Part shown: positions 1 to 6,013 of the stretch, one piece after another
Position numbering within the stretch: position 1 is the first letter of the stretch
Layout: every line of letters begins with the position of its first letter
Assembly (NCBI GenBank): GCA_003644335.1
Contig: QNCB01000017.1
Location: 1-10,120, forward strand
Direction: 5' to 3'
Length of the DNA stretch: 10,120 nucleotides
From: Planctomycetota bacterium
GTDB taxonomy: Bacteria; Planctomycetota; Phycisphaerae; SM23-33
Notes under the pieces: model-generated
Told to the model about the DNA's origin: nothing
The model's input: the letters and a program-made list of their open reading frames with translations, nothing else
The model's database searches: none
Made by a program: the position numbers and the translations under genes

Positions 1-1
1 C

Positions 2-1276
2 CCAACCAATGGCTATCGCGTGCAACGAATCGGACGCGAAGGCGTGCCCGAAGGATTCCAGGACCCGACATCCAACGACATCCGAATACCATACGACGTA
101 GCCCTCGCTGCCAAGGAGACCGAAGTAATCAGCTTCTCGGGCAACCTCTCGGCCAACCAGTCCGACCCCACCGTAAACCTGTTGACCAGCGGCATACGAT
201 ACACCGACAGTAGCGGTTCGCTGGCGTCGTATCCGACGCTGCTTTCAGACCTGTCCCAAACGTCAGGCCTCGAAGCTGGCGACACGGTTGATATCGTCGG
301 CACGGACAAAGTGGGCGCAGCTGTCAGCGGAACCTACACATACGCCGTTGGCGATACGGTGCAGGATTTCGTCGACTCGATCAGCAGCCTGTTCCCAGGC
401 TCGACAGCTACGTTCGTCAACGGCGAGTTGCGACTCAAAGACGACGCAGCGGGGTACAGCCAATCCTATATCAATAACATGACCTTTACCGACACCAGCG
501 GCGGAGCGGCAACCTTCGAGCTGCCGGCACAATTCGACATACTTACCGCGGGCGGACAAATCGAAAAGCCCGTCAATGTGGAAGTTTTCGACGCTCAGGG
601 CAACGCGTATACCATCGCGGGCAGCTTTGTCCGTACGGACACAACCAACACCTGGGACTTCGTCGTAAAATCCGCCAGCAGCGACACGATTGTCAACGAC
701 CGGTTCATCCGCGGCATACAGTTCCAAACGGACGGCAGCTTTGGCGACCTCGACGGAACCGACGTCAACGGAAGCACAGTTACGCTTAGCTTCCCGTCAG
801 ACCCGACGAATCAGCGGTCGGTTACCCTGAACCTCGGCACGCTGGGCGACCTGGATGGCCTGACCCAGTTCGGCGGGCCTTCCACCGCGGCAAACTCCGG
901 TCAGGACGGCTACGCCGCTGGTTGGCTATCGACGATGTCCGTCAGCCGAGAGGGTACGCTCGTGGGCGTGTTCTCCAACGGCGTCCGCCGAGATATCGCA
1001 GCGCTGAAAATAGCGACATTCCAAAACGCGGCAGGCCTGAAATCGGTCGGCAGCAACTACTTCCTGCCTTCGTCAAACTCCGGCGACCCCGTGCCGAACA
1101 AAGCAACCGAGGGCGACGCCGGCAGCGTTACAGGCAGCAGAATCGAAAAGTCAAACGTGGAAGTAGCTCAGGAATTCGTGAACCTCATCGAAGCACAGAA
1201 CGGCTACCAGGCCAACGCCAGAACCATCAAGGTAGCCAACGAAATGCTCAAAGAACTGACGAATCTAATCCGTTAA
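2..1276 (+). CDS. flgE: Flagellar hook protein FlgE, C-terminal part (5' end outside window)
   Basis: FlgE polymerises outside the cell into the hook, the universal joint between rod and filament. The frame is open from the first bases, so the N-terminal rod-type helix and the start codon lie upstream; 424 residues are visible. The C-terminus is diagnostic: a run beginning SNVEVAQEFVNLIEAQNGYQ at about residue 382 and ending in a helix that stops at LTNLIR, the D0 coiled-coil region shared by hook and rod proteins. The middle has Thr/Ser/Gly-rich beta structure typical of the exposed D1/D2 domains. Visible residues about 93-150 resemble a flagellin hook IN motif. There is no cysteine in the visible part, as usual for exported axial proteins. 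A GTG at 20 could serve as a start but would give a protein without the N-terminal helix, so I treat the gene as truncated by the window edge. A 63-bp gap separates it from the PilZ gene. Confidence 0.95.
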   Translation, partial: PTNGYRVQRIGREGVPEGFQDPTSNDIRIPYDVALAAKETEVISFSGNLSANQSDPTVNLLTSGIRYTDSSGSLASYPTLLSDLSQTSGLEAGDTVDIVGTDKVGAAVSGTYTYAVGDTVQDFVDSISSLFPGSTATFVNGELRLKDDAAGYSQSYINNMTFTDTSGGAATFELPAQFDILTAGGQIEKPVNVEVFDAQGNAYTIAGSFVRTDTTNTWDFVVKSASSDTIVNDRFIRGIQFQTDGSFGDLDGTDVNGSTVTLSFPSDPTNQRSVTLNLGTLGDLDGLTQFGGPSTAANSGQDGYAAGWLSTMSVSREGTLVGVFSNGVRRDIAALKIATFQNAAGLKSVGSNYFLPSSNSGDPVPNKATEGDAGSVTGSRIEKSNVEVAQEFVNLIEAQNGYQANARTIKVANEMLKELTNLIR

Positions 1277-1339
1277 CCCAAAGGCTAAAAAAGCGCAATC
1301 ATTCGTGGTTCCCTTTTGCACAAGCAGCTATAAAAAACC

Positions 1340-2545
1340 ATGACGCCGATAATCGCAATGACAATTTGCAGGCTGACCTCGATCCTGGCTCTTACGCCCA
1401 TCCAGAGGCTCCGCGCGGCGCAGTCTATGCCAAACAGCAGGCGGGCCTCGACAGGCACAAGCCTCGGCAGCGCGCTGCTCTGGCTGGGCCTGGTCGTCGG
1501 GAGCATAGTTGCGATACTCGTGCTGAACTGGGTGGTCAAATTGTACAAAGCCAAGGTGAAAGACCGCGCCAGCTGGTCAACATTTCGCAACAGCGTCGCC
1601 GAGCTTGGGCTGGGTCAGCAAGACGTATCCCTGCTGATGGAAATGGTAAAACTCCTCAAACTGGAACACGACCCCCAGTCGGTACTCACACTGGAAAGTT
1701 CGTTCCGCACCGGGGGCGACGCGTATTTCAAGGCTGAGGTGGCAGCCAGGAAATCCGACCAGATCAAGCAGGAATACTGGCGTCGCATCGGACGGATAAG
1801 AGCGACCCTGGGGTTTGGCCCATCAGCGGCAGGCCGGGGGCAGGCTGGCAGCAGACTCATTCATGAGAACACGCACCTGAGCATATCAGCTCAGGGACAG
1901 GCTGACGATTTCCAGGCTATCGTGCAAAAGTGCGGCCCTGATGGACTCGAGGTAAAGCTCGACAAGCCGATGCAGCCAGCCCCGGGAGTCAGCTGGTTCG
2001 TGCAATTCTTCAACGACCGCTCGCTGTGGGAGTTCGAAACCCAGGTCATAAGCGTAGAGGGCGACCTCGTCGTCCTGGCCCACGTGGAGGAGATGCGATT
2101 CGTCAACCTGCGTAAGTTCGACAGGATACCGGTGGACTTCCCCGCGGAGATCGGCGTCTTTCCGTTCCACTCCGAAGCTGCGAAACTCTCGCCGCCGGAG
2201 TTCTTTGAAGCTACGGTGGTAGAAATAGCCGGGCCAGGCCTGCGAGTGCATCTGCCGCAAACCCTACGCAAAAAAAGCAGGGTCATCGTAATTCTGAAAG
2301 TCGAATCCAAACGGATTATCCAGGGCCTGGCCAGGATTCGACAGGTCTACGACCCCGAGGGCGTGCACAAAGTCTATGGCATGGAGATGTGCGATCTGAA
2401 CCCGGCGGAGGTATCAGAACTAGCCAGGATAACCACCCAAGCAGACCGCAGACACAAAGACCGCCAGGCCAACAGGCCCGAATGGAAAAACGACGCAGCA
2501 ATCCCAGCCCAACAGGAACCAGGCCAAACTTTAATAAAAGCATAA
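1340..2545 (+). CDS. Membrane-anchored PilZ-domain protein, probable YcgR-like c-di-GMP receptor
   Basis: A 401-residue protein with a strong transmembrane helix at about residues 44-67, followed by a positively charged stretch (KLYKAKVKDR), so the bulk is probably cytoplasmic. Residues 80-160 look helical. Residues about 172-255 resemble the beta-barrel YcgR-type N-terminal domain that precedes PilZ. A PilZ domain follows, with the RxxxR c-di-GMP motif as R258-K-F-D-R262. The second motif, normally (D/N)xSxxG, is degenerate here: E295-I-A-G-P-G300. PilZ proteins of this type bind c-di-GMP and act as flagellar brakes or regulators; the position between hook and rod genes supports a flagellar role, which is inference. 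ATG 1340 is the first possible start because an in-frame stop lies at 1331-1333. ATGs at 1358 and 1427 are alternatives, and none has a clear Shine-Dalgarno. The last 35 residues are Gln/Arg-rich and probably disordered. Confidence 0.8.
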   Translation: MTPIIAMTICRLTSILALTPIQRLRAAQSMPNSRRASTGTSLGSALLWLGLVVGSIVAILVLNWVVKLYKAKVKDRASWSTFRNSVAELGLGQQDVSLLMEMVKLLKLEHDPQSVLTLESSFRTGGDAYFKAEVAARKSDQIKQEYWRRIGRIRATLGFGPSAAGRGQAGSRLIHENTHLSISAQGQADDFQAIVQKCGPDGLEVKLDKPMQPAPGVSWFVQFFNDRSLWEFETQVISVEGDLVVLAHVEEMRFVNLRKFDRIPVDFPAEIGVFPFHSEAAKLSPPEFFEATVVEIAGPGLRVHLPQTLRKKSRVIVILKVESKRIIQGLARIRQVYDPEGVHKVYGMEMCDLNPAEVSELARITTQADRRHKDRQANRPEWKNDAAIPAQQEPGQTLIKA

Positions 2546-2551
2546 AAATTT

Positions 2552-2619
2552 ACCATGAAGAGCATGAAGTTGTTTTCATTATTTAAAAAAATCTAAAAGT
2601 TCTTCACGAGCCTCATGGT
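2552..2619. repeat. Inverted pair of 9-bp-period repeats, hairpin-forming
   Basis: In the 144-bp A/T-rich gap between the PilZ gene and flgF, two 9-bp units (ACCATGAAG, AGCATGAAG; 2552-2569) are followed 32 bases later by two units in the opposite orientation (CTTCACGAG, CCTCATGGT; 2602-2619). The two blocks can pair over 18 positions with 14 matches: 7 at the base and 5 at the top, plus two isolated pairs. T-rich sequence follows (2626-2640), so a weak terminator or mRNA-stabilising hairpin is possible, but the large loop makes an efficient intrinsic terminator doubtful. No gene is seen in this gap. Confidence 0.7.
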
Positions 2620-2655
2620 GCAACTGTTTTTCACGTTTTTTAGCGAGTTTCGTAG

Positions 2656-2671
2656 TGGCTTTTAATTTGTT
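2656..2671 (+). promoter_or_regulatory. Possible weak sigma-54 promoter before flgF
   Basis: TGGC at 2656-2659 and TTGT at 2667-2670 sit at the spacing of sigma-54 -24/-12 elements (consensus TGGC, 7 bases, TTGC). The -12 element has T in place of the conserved C and the ACG after TGGC is missing. Transcription would start near 2682, only about 8 bases before the flgF ATG. Hook and rod genes are sigma-54 dependent in many bacteria, but this match is partial and could be chance. Confidence 0.2.
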
Positions 2672-2689
2672 GTAAACGGATAAATCAAC

Positions 2690-3418
2690 ATGGCAAACAC
2701 AATGGAAATCATGGCTTCGGACTTGTCCGCTCTGACCAACCAATATCGGTCAATCGCGCAGAACCTGGCCAACGCCAATACGGTAGGCTACAAAAAACGA
2801 GTCAGCCAATTCCAACAAACGTTGGACAACATCGCAAACCCCGACGAGGGAGGCGTGGGCAGAACCCTTACCGGCAAGATCGCGATGGACTTCACGCAGG
2901 GTTCGTTCGCAGCCACCGGGCGAAAACTGGACGTAGCGATAAGCGGGCCTGGCTTCTTCCAGATGGACACCGCCGACGGAGCTAGCTACACACGCAACGG
3001 CACATTCCAACTAAATAAAGATGGCCAACTCGTCGACACGCTCGGACGAACCGTAGCTGGGGACTCCGGGCCTATCACAATTCCACGCGACGTGAATATA
3101 TCGGACATCGTCATAGGTCAGGATGGGAGCATATCCGCGCCGGGCCAAAACCTGGGAAAACTGAAAATCGTGGAATTCAAAGACACGTCCCAGCTCAGGC
3201 CCGTCGGGTTCGGTGGCTTTAAGGCCCCAGACAACGTCAAGCCAACCCCCGCTGCGGAGACGACCGTCCAGCAGGGATATCACGAACAATCAAACGTCTC
3301 GCCAGTGGAAGAACTGGTCGGACTGATACGAGTAAGCAGGCTATACGAAGCCGGCGTAAAAAGCATTTCCTCGCATGACAAAAGGCTCGAAAGCCTCATG
3401 CGAGTTGTGATGAAGTAA
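2690..3418 (+). CDS. flgF: Flagellar proximal rod protein FlgF
   Basis: FlgF is exported through the flagellar type III apparatus and forms part of the proximal rod that crosses the periplasm. The 242 residues match the usual family length. Residues 1-35 are the basal-body rod domain with the signature NLANANTVGYKK. Residues about 80-115 carry the FlgE/F/G core (LDVAISGPGFFQ, then YTRNGTFQLNKDGQL). The C-terminal helix begins at SNVSPVEELVGLIR. I prefer FlgF to FlgG because it lacks the FlgG-specific loop before the core, and a clear FlgG follows. There is no good Shine-Dalgarno upstream of ATG 2690 (only CGGA at 2677-2680); in-frame methionines follow at residues 5 and 8, but the family N-terminus supports the first or second ATG. 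A 105-bp repeat-filled gap separates it from flgG. Confidence 0.93.
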   Translation: MANTMEIMASDLSALTNQYRSIAQNLANANTVGYKKRVSQFQQTLDNIANPDEGGVGRTLTGKIAMDFTQGSFAATGRKLDVAISGPGFFQMDTADGASYTRNGTFQLNKDGQLVDTLGRTVAGDSGPITIPRDVNISDIVIGQDGSISAPGQNLGKLKIVEFKDTSQLRPVGFGGFKAPDNVKPTPAAETTVQQGYHEQSNVSPVEELVGLIRVSRLYEAGVKSISSHDKRLESLMRVVMK

Positions 3419-3431
3419 GTAGCGGTTCGAG

Positions 3432-3508
3432 TGGCTGGCCAACTGGTTATTTTGTTTTTGTAGTTTTTACCAGTCGACCAATCAACCAGTTAACCGATCA
3501 ACTAGACA
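3432..3508. repeat. 8-bp-period tandem repeats with an inverted arm
   Basis: In the gap between flgF and flgG, 3469-3508 reads as five consecutive 8-bp units close to ACCAATCA (ACCAGTCG, ACCAATCA, ACCAGTTA, ACCGATCA, then a decayed ACTAGACA). Upstream, 3432-3447 read on the opposite strand gives two related units (ACCAGTTG, GCCAGCCA). The arms AACTGGTT (3441-3448) and AACCAGTT (3484-3491) are perfect reverse complements and can form a hairpin around a T-rich loop. The array ends only a few bases before the flgG ribosome binding site. Confidence 0.8.
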
Positions 3509-3523
3509 GAGCAGGAGACAAAC

Positions 3524-4312
3524 ATGTTACGGGCATTTTCAACATCAGCTACGGGTATGACGGCACAGCAGCAGATCGTCGACGTCATCGCCAACAACCT
3601 TGCCAATATCAATACCAATGGCTTTAAGCGTAGCCAAATGGATTTCCAAGACCTGATGTACGTCAAGCTCCAACGGGCTGGGACGGAAATCGAAAGCGGC
3701 ACGAACCTGCCAACGGGTATGGAAATAGGCTCGGGCGTAAAAGCTGCCAGCACGCTGAAAGTCTTCAGCGCCGGCGAGCTGGAAAACACCGACAGAGACC
3801 TCGACGTCGCAATCCAGGGCGATGGCTTTTTCCAGGTTACCATGACCGACGGCTCAAAACGGTACACCCGCGACGGGTCGCTGCGGATAGACTCCGGGGG
3901 CAACCTCGTTACCGCCAGCGGATACAAGCTGGACCCAGCTATCACCATCCCCGCCGACTGGACGTCGATTTCCGTGGGCAGAGACGGCACGGTCTCGGTA
4001 ATGACACCCGGAGCCAGCACGCCAAGCACCGTAGGCCAAATCCAACTAGCCCGGTTCGCCAACCCCTCAGGCCTGAGCAGCGAGGGCGGGAACCTTTATG
4101 TCGAAACCGAAGGCAGCGGCACAGCCTCGGTCGGCACACCAGGCGACAGCGGACTAGGGTCGCTCGAACAAGGCTCGCTCGAAAAATCAAACGTGCAAAT
4201 GGTGCACGAACTGGTCAGGCTGATTACCGCACAACGAGCCTACGAAATAAACTCACGGGCAATCAAGGCTGGCGACGAAATGCTGACCACAGCCAACCAA
4301 CTCATCAACTAG
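3524..4312 (+). CDS. flgG: Flagellar distal rod protein FlgG
   Basis: FlgG forms the distal rod, the drive shaft that runs through the P and L rings to the hook. The 262 residues match the canonical FlgG length. The N-terminal rod domain (residues 1-35) carries NNLANINTNGFKRSQMDFQD. Residues 45-77 contain the FlgG-specific stretch that distinguishes it from hook protein, including TNLPTGMEIGSGVKAAS. The FlgE/F/G core follows at about 92-125 (LDVAIQGDGFFQ, RYTRDGSL). The C-terminal helix starts at SNVQMVHELVRLITAQRAYE and ends TTANQLIN. A good AGGAG at 3513-3517, six bases from ATG 3524, fixes the start. The stop is 10 bases before flgA, so the two are probably co-transcribed. No cysteine is present. 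Confidence 0.96.
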   Translation: MLRAFSTSATGMTAQQQIVDVIANNLANINTNGFKRSQMDFQDLMYVKLQRAGTEIESGTNLPTGMEIGSGVKAASTLKVFSAGELENTDRDLDVAIQGDGFFQVTMTDGSKRYTRDGSLRIDSGGNLVTASGYKLDPAITIPADWTSISVGRDGTVSVMTPGASTPSTVGQIQLARFANPSGLSSEGGNLYVETEGSGTASVGTPGDSGLGSLEQGSLEKSNVQMVHELVRLITAQRAYEINSRAIKAGDEMLTTANQLIN

Positions 4313-4322
4313 GCAGAGCGAA

Positions 4323-5318
4323 ATGACCATACGCAACACGACAATTACAATGATAGCCTTGGCGATATCCGCTGCGATACCAGCTGGGGCATGGGCCCAG
4401 GACGACGAGGCATCGCCCGTGCGAGTATACCTGCCGCGAACCAAGGTCGTAAATTCGCCGACGCTCAAGCTGGCGGATATCGCCTATATTTCAGGCCAAA
4501 ACGCGGCCATGGCAGACAAGGCCCGGGGCGTTACGCTCGGGCGTTCGCCGTTCCCGGGCGAGAAGCTCACCCTGGCCCGTTCAGTAATTCTGGCCAGGCT
4601 TGCCGGGGTCGGCATCGACCGGGAGGACGTCCAGCTGAGCGGAGCCAAGTCGGTCCGCATTCGCCGGGATTCCAGCACGGTCGCCTCGGAAGATTTCGTC
4701 GAAGCTGCGGAAGCTTTCATTCGCGCCAGAATAAGTCGCAACAATATCTCGTGGCACCTCACCCGCAACCCCGCCAAACTGAACATAGCTGGGCAGAAAA
4801 AAATATCCCTCCGCTGCAGCGAGACAGGCTCGCCAAACAACGGGCAATTCCGCGTGAGCGTAGCTGTCGTAGACCAGGCCGACGACAAAGAGCTAGGCCG
4901 ACGCGATCTTGTTTTTAAGCTGAAATACCAGTCTCAACGCGCTACAGCTACGCGGGACATCTGGCCGGGCGAGGTTGTCTCGCCGGACAATGCCAAGCTC
5001 GAAGTTATTATGATAGACCGAAAAAACGCAGAGGCGACCCTGCCGTTTGGTTCCAAGGCGATAAGACACATTTCCCGCGGCAGTGTCATTACCGCTGGGC
5101 ATGTGGCCAGGCCAAAACCTCGCGTGTTGGTTCAGCGAAACAAGACCGTTCGGATAAAAGTAACCGGGCCAGGCTGGCAGATAATAGCTTTGGGCGTCGC
5201 CCTTCAAAAAGGCAGAGCTGGGGACGCTATCCGGGTTCGCAATGTGGATTCCAATAAAATTATCGTCGCAAAAGTTGACGACAGTGGCGACGTGATACCA
5301 GTCATGGCTAGGCGATAG
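4323..5318 (+). CDS. flgA: Flagellar P-ring assembly chaperone FlgA (long form)
   Basis: FlgA is a periplasmic chaperone that helps FlgI assemble into the P ring. A Sec signal peptide is visible: charged start, hydrophobic core, and an AWA|QD cleavage site after about residue 25. Residues 45-115 form the N-terminal FlgA region (LKLADIAYISG, then SPFPGEKLTLARSVI). A SAF-type domain lies at about 205-265 (RDIWPGEVVSPDNAKLEV), followed by the conserved C-terminal beta domain (VRIKVTGPGWQIIALGVALQ, then GDAIRVRNVDSNKII). At 331 residues it is about 110 longer than E. coli FlgA (219); long forms with the extra N-terminal domain are known in other phyla. Start ATG 4323 follows the flgG stop by 10 bases, with only a weak AGG at 4311-4313. 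There is one cysteine in the mature part, at residue 165. Confidence 0.92.
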   Translation: MTIRNTTITMIALAISAAIPAGAWAQDDEASPVRVYLPRTKVVNSPTLKLADIAYISGQNAAMADKARGVTLGRSPFPGEKLTLARSVILARLAGVGIDREDVQLSGAKSVRIRRDSSTVASEDFVEAAEAFIRARISRNNISWHLTRNPAKLNIAGQKKISLRCSETGSPNNGQFRVSVAVVDQADDKELGRRDLVFKLKYQSQRATATRDIWPGEVVSPDNAKLEVIMIDRKNAEATLPFGSKAIRHISRGSVITAGHVARPKPRVLVQRNKTVRIKVTGPGWQIIALGVALQKGRAGDAIRVRNVDSNKIIVAKVDDSGDVIPVMARR

Positions 5319-5327
5319 AGGAACGAT

Positions 5328-5969
5328 ATGAAGATTCAAACTATAAGTGTGACTCTAACTTTGTTGATGGTAACAAGTTTTGCCAATTGTGGGTCTATCT
5401 GGGCCCAAGGCAGAGTTAGTAATATTCGCAGCAGCATGTTCGAGGATGACAAGGCCCGGAATATCGGCGACGTGCTGACCGTGAAGATCGACGAAGGCAG
5501 CGATATCAGCACGAAAAAAGACCGCAAACTGGACAAGACCAGCGAAAACAGCGGCGAGGGTGGCGGCAGTTTTGACCTGGGCGATATGCTGCCGGGCATT
5601 GGCAGACTCAAAAAAACTTTCCGCATGCCAAACTATAAATTCGACAACAAGTCCGGCTCGAAGTTTGACGGCAAGGGCGAATACAGCACTAAAAACAGCT
5701 ATGTCGACCAGATAACCGTCGTCGTCGAGGACGTCATGCCCAACGGCAACCTGCTGGTACTGGGCAAACGAACGCGCGAAGTGGCAGGCCAAAAAACCAC
5801 CATCCAGGCCAGCGGCATCGTCAGGCCTAGCGACATCGACGCGGACAATATAATAGCAAGCACCCGCGTGGCAAACTTTCACATCGTCTACGTCGACCGC
5901 GGAATGGAAAACAACTTCCTCCGCCCAGGCTGGCTAACAAGAATCTGGAACCTGCTGAATCCGTTCTAA
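5328..5969 (+). CDS. flgH: Flagellar L-ring protein FlgH, atypical lipobox
   Basis: FlgH forms the L ring, the outer-membrane bushing around the rod. The 213 residues are near the family's usual length (about 220-240). Family signatures are the stretch after the leader (SSMFEDDKARNIGDVLTVKI), the repeat-like region FDNKSGSKFDGKGEYS, and the conserved block from VVVEDVMPNGNLLVLGKR through GIVRPSDIDADNIIASTRVA. The N-terminus is a signal peptide, but the only cysteine (Cys21) sits in F-A-N-C, where position -1 is Asn rather than Gly/Ala/Ser, so the lipobox is not canonical. Cleavage by signal peptidase I after IWA (residue 26) is an alternative. ATG 5328 lies nine bases after the flgA stop, with AGAGGA at 5317-5322 as ribosome binding site overlapping that stop. 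This suggests coupled translation with flgA. Confidence 0.94.
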   Translation: MKIQTISVTLTLLMVTSFANCGSIWAQGRVSNIRSSMFEDDKARNIGDVLTVKIDEGSDISTKKDRKLDKTSENSGEGGGSFDLGDMLPGIGRLKKTFRMPNYKFDNKSGSKFDGKGEYSTKNSYVDQITVVVEDVMPNGNLLVLGKRTREVAGQKTTIQASGIVRPSDIDADNIIASTRVANFHIVYVDRGMENNFLRPGWLTRIWNLLNPF

Positions 5970-5996
5970 AAACAAATACTAATATCGAATTTGTTT
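5970..5996. repeat. Perfect 8-bp inverted repeat upstream of flgI
   Basis: AAACAAAT (5970-5977) and ATTTGTTT (5989-5996) are perfect reverse complements separated by 11 bases, directly after the flgH stop and 17 bases before the flgI start. It could be a small A/T-rich hairpin in the mRNA or an operator-like palindrome. Lacking GC pairs and a T tract, it is not a convincing terminator. Confidence 0.5.
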
Positions 5997-6002
5997 CACA
6001 TT

Positions 6003-6007
6003 GGGAG
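6003..6007 (+). promoter_or_regulatory. Ribosome binding site GGGAG that decides the flgI start
   Basis: GGGAG ends six bases before ATG 6014 and only three before the in-frame TTG at 6011. The spacing favours ATG 6014 as the flgI start codon. Confidence 0.6.
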
Positions 6008-6013
6008 ATTTTG

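Noticed and set aside
1306..1320. TGGT...TTTTGCA as a sigma-54 promoter before the PilZ gene
   Set aside because: The GG-to-GC distance is one base short of the strict spacing and TGGC is not complete.
922..1737. 271-codon + strand frame across the flgE/PilZ gene junction
   Set aside because: Translation is Arg/Gln/Pro-rich and low in hydrophobics, and it overlaps two well supported genes in another frame.
2570..2597. TTGTTT...TCTAAA as a sigma-70 promoter
   Set aside because: Only 3/6 and 4/6 matches in a very A/T-rich stretch; expected by chance.
2676..2683. ACGGATAA as a sigma-28 -10 element before flgF
   Set aside because: Two mismatches to GCCGATAA, no TAAA at the right distance, and it lies only six bases from the ATG.
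3493..3500. ACCGATCA as a sigma-28 -10 element before flgG
   Set aside because: It is one unit of the 8-bp tandem array and has no -35 partner.
3469..3508. CRISPR-like short repeat array
   Set aside because: Units are 8 bp, directly adjacent, degenerate and without spacers.
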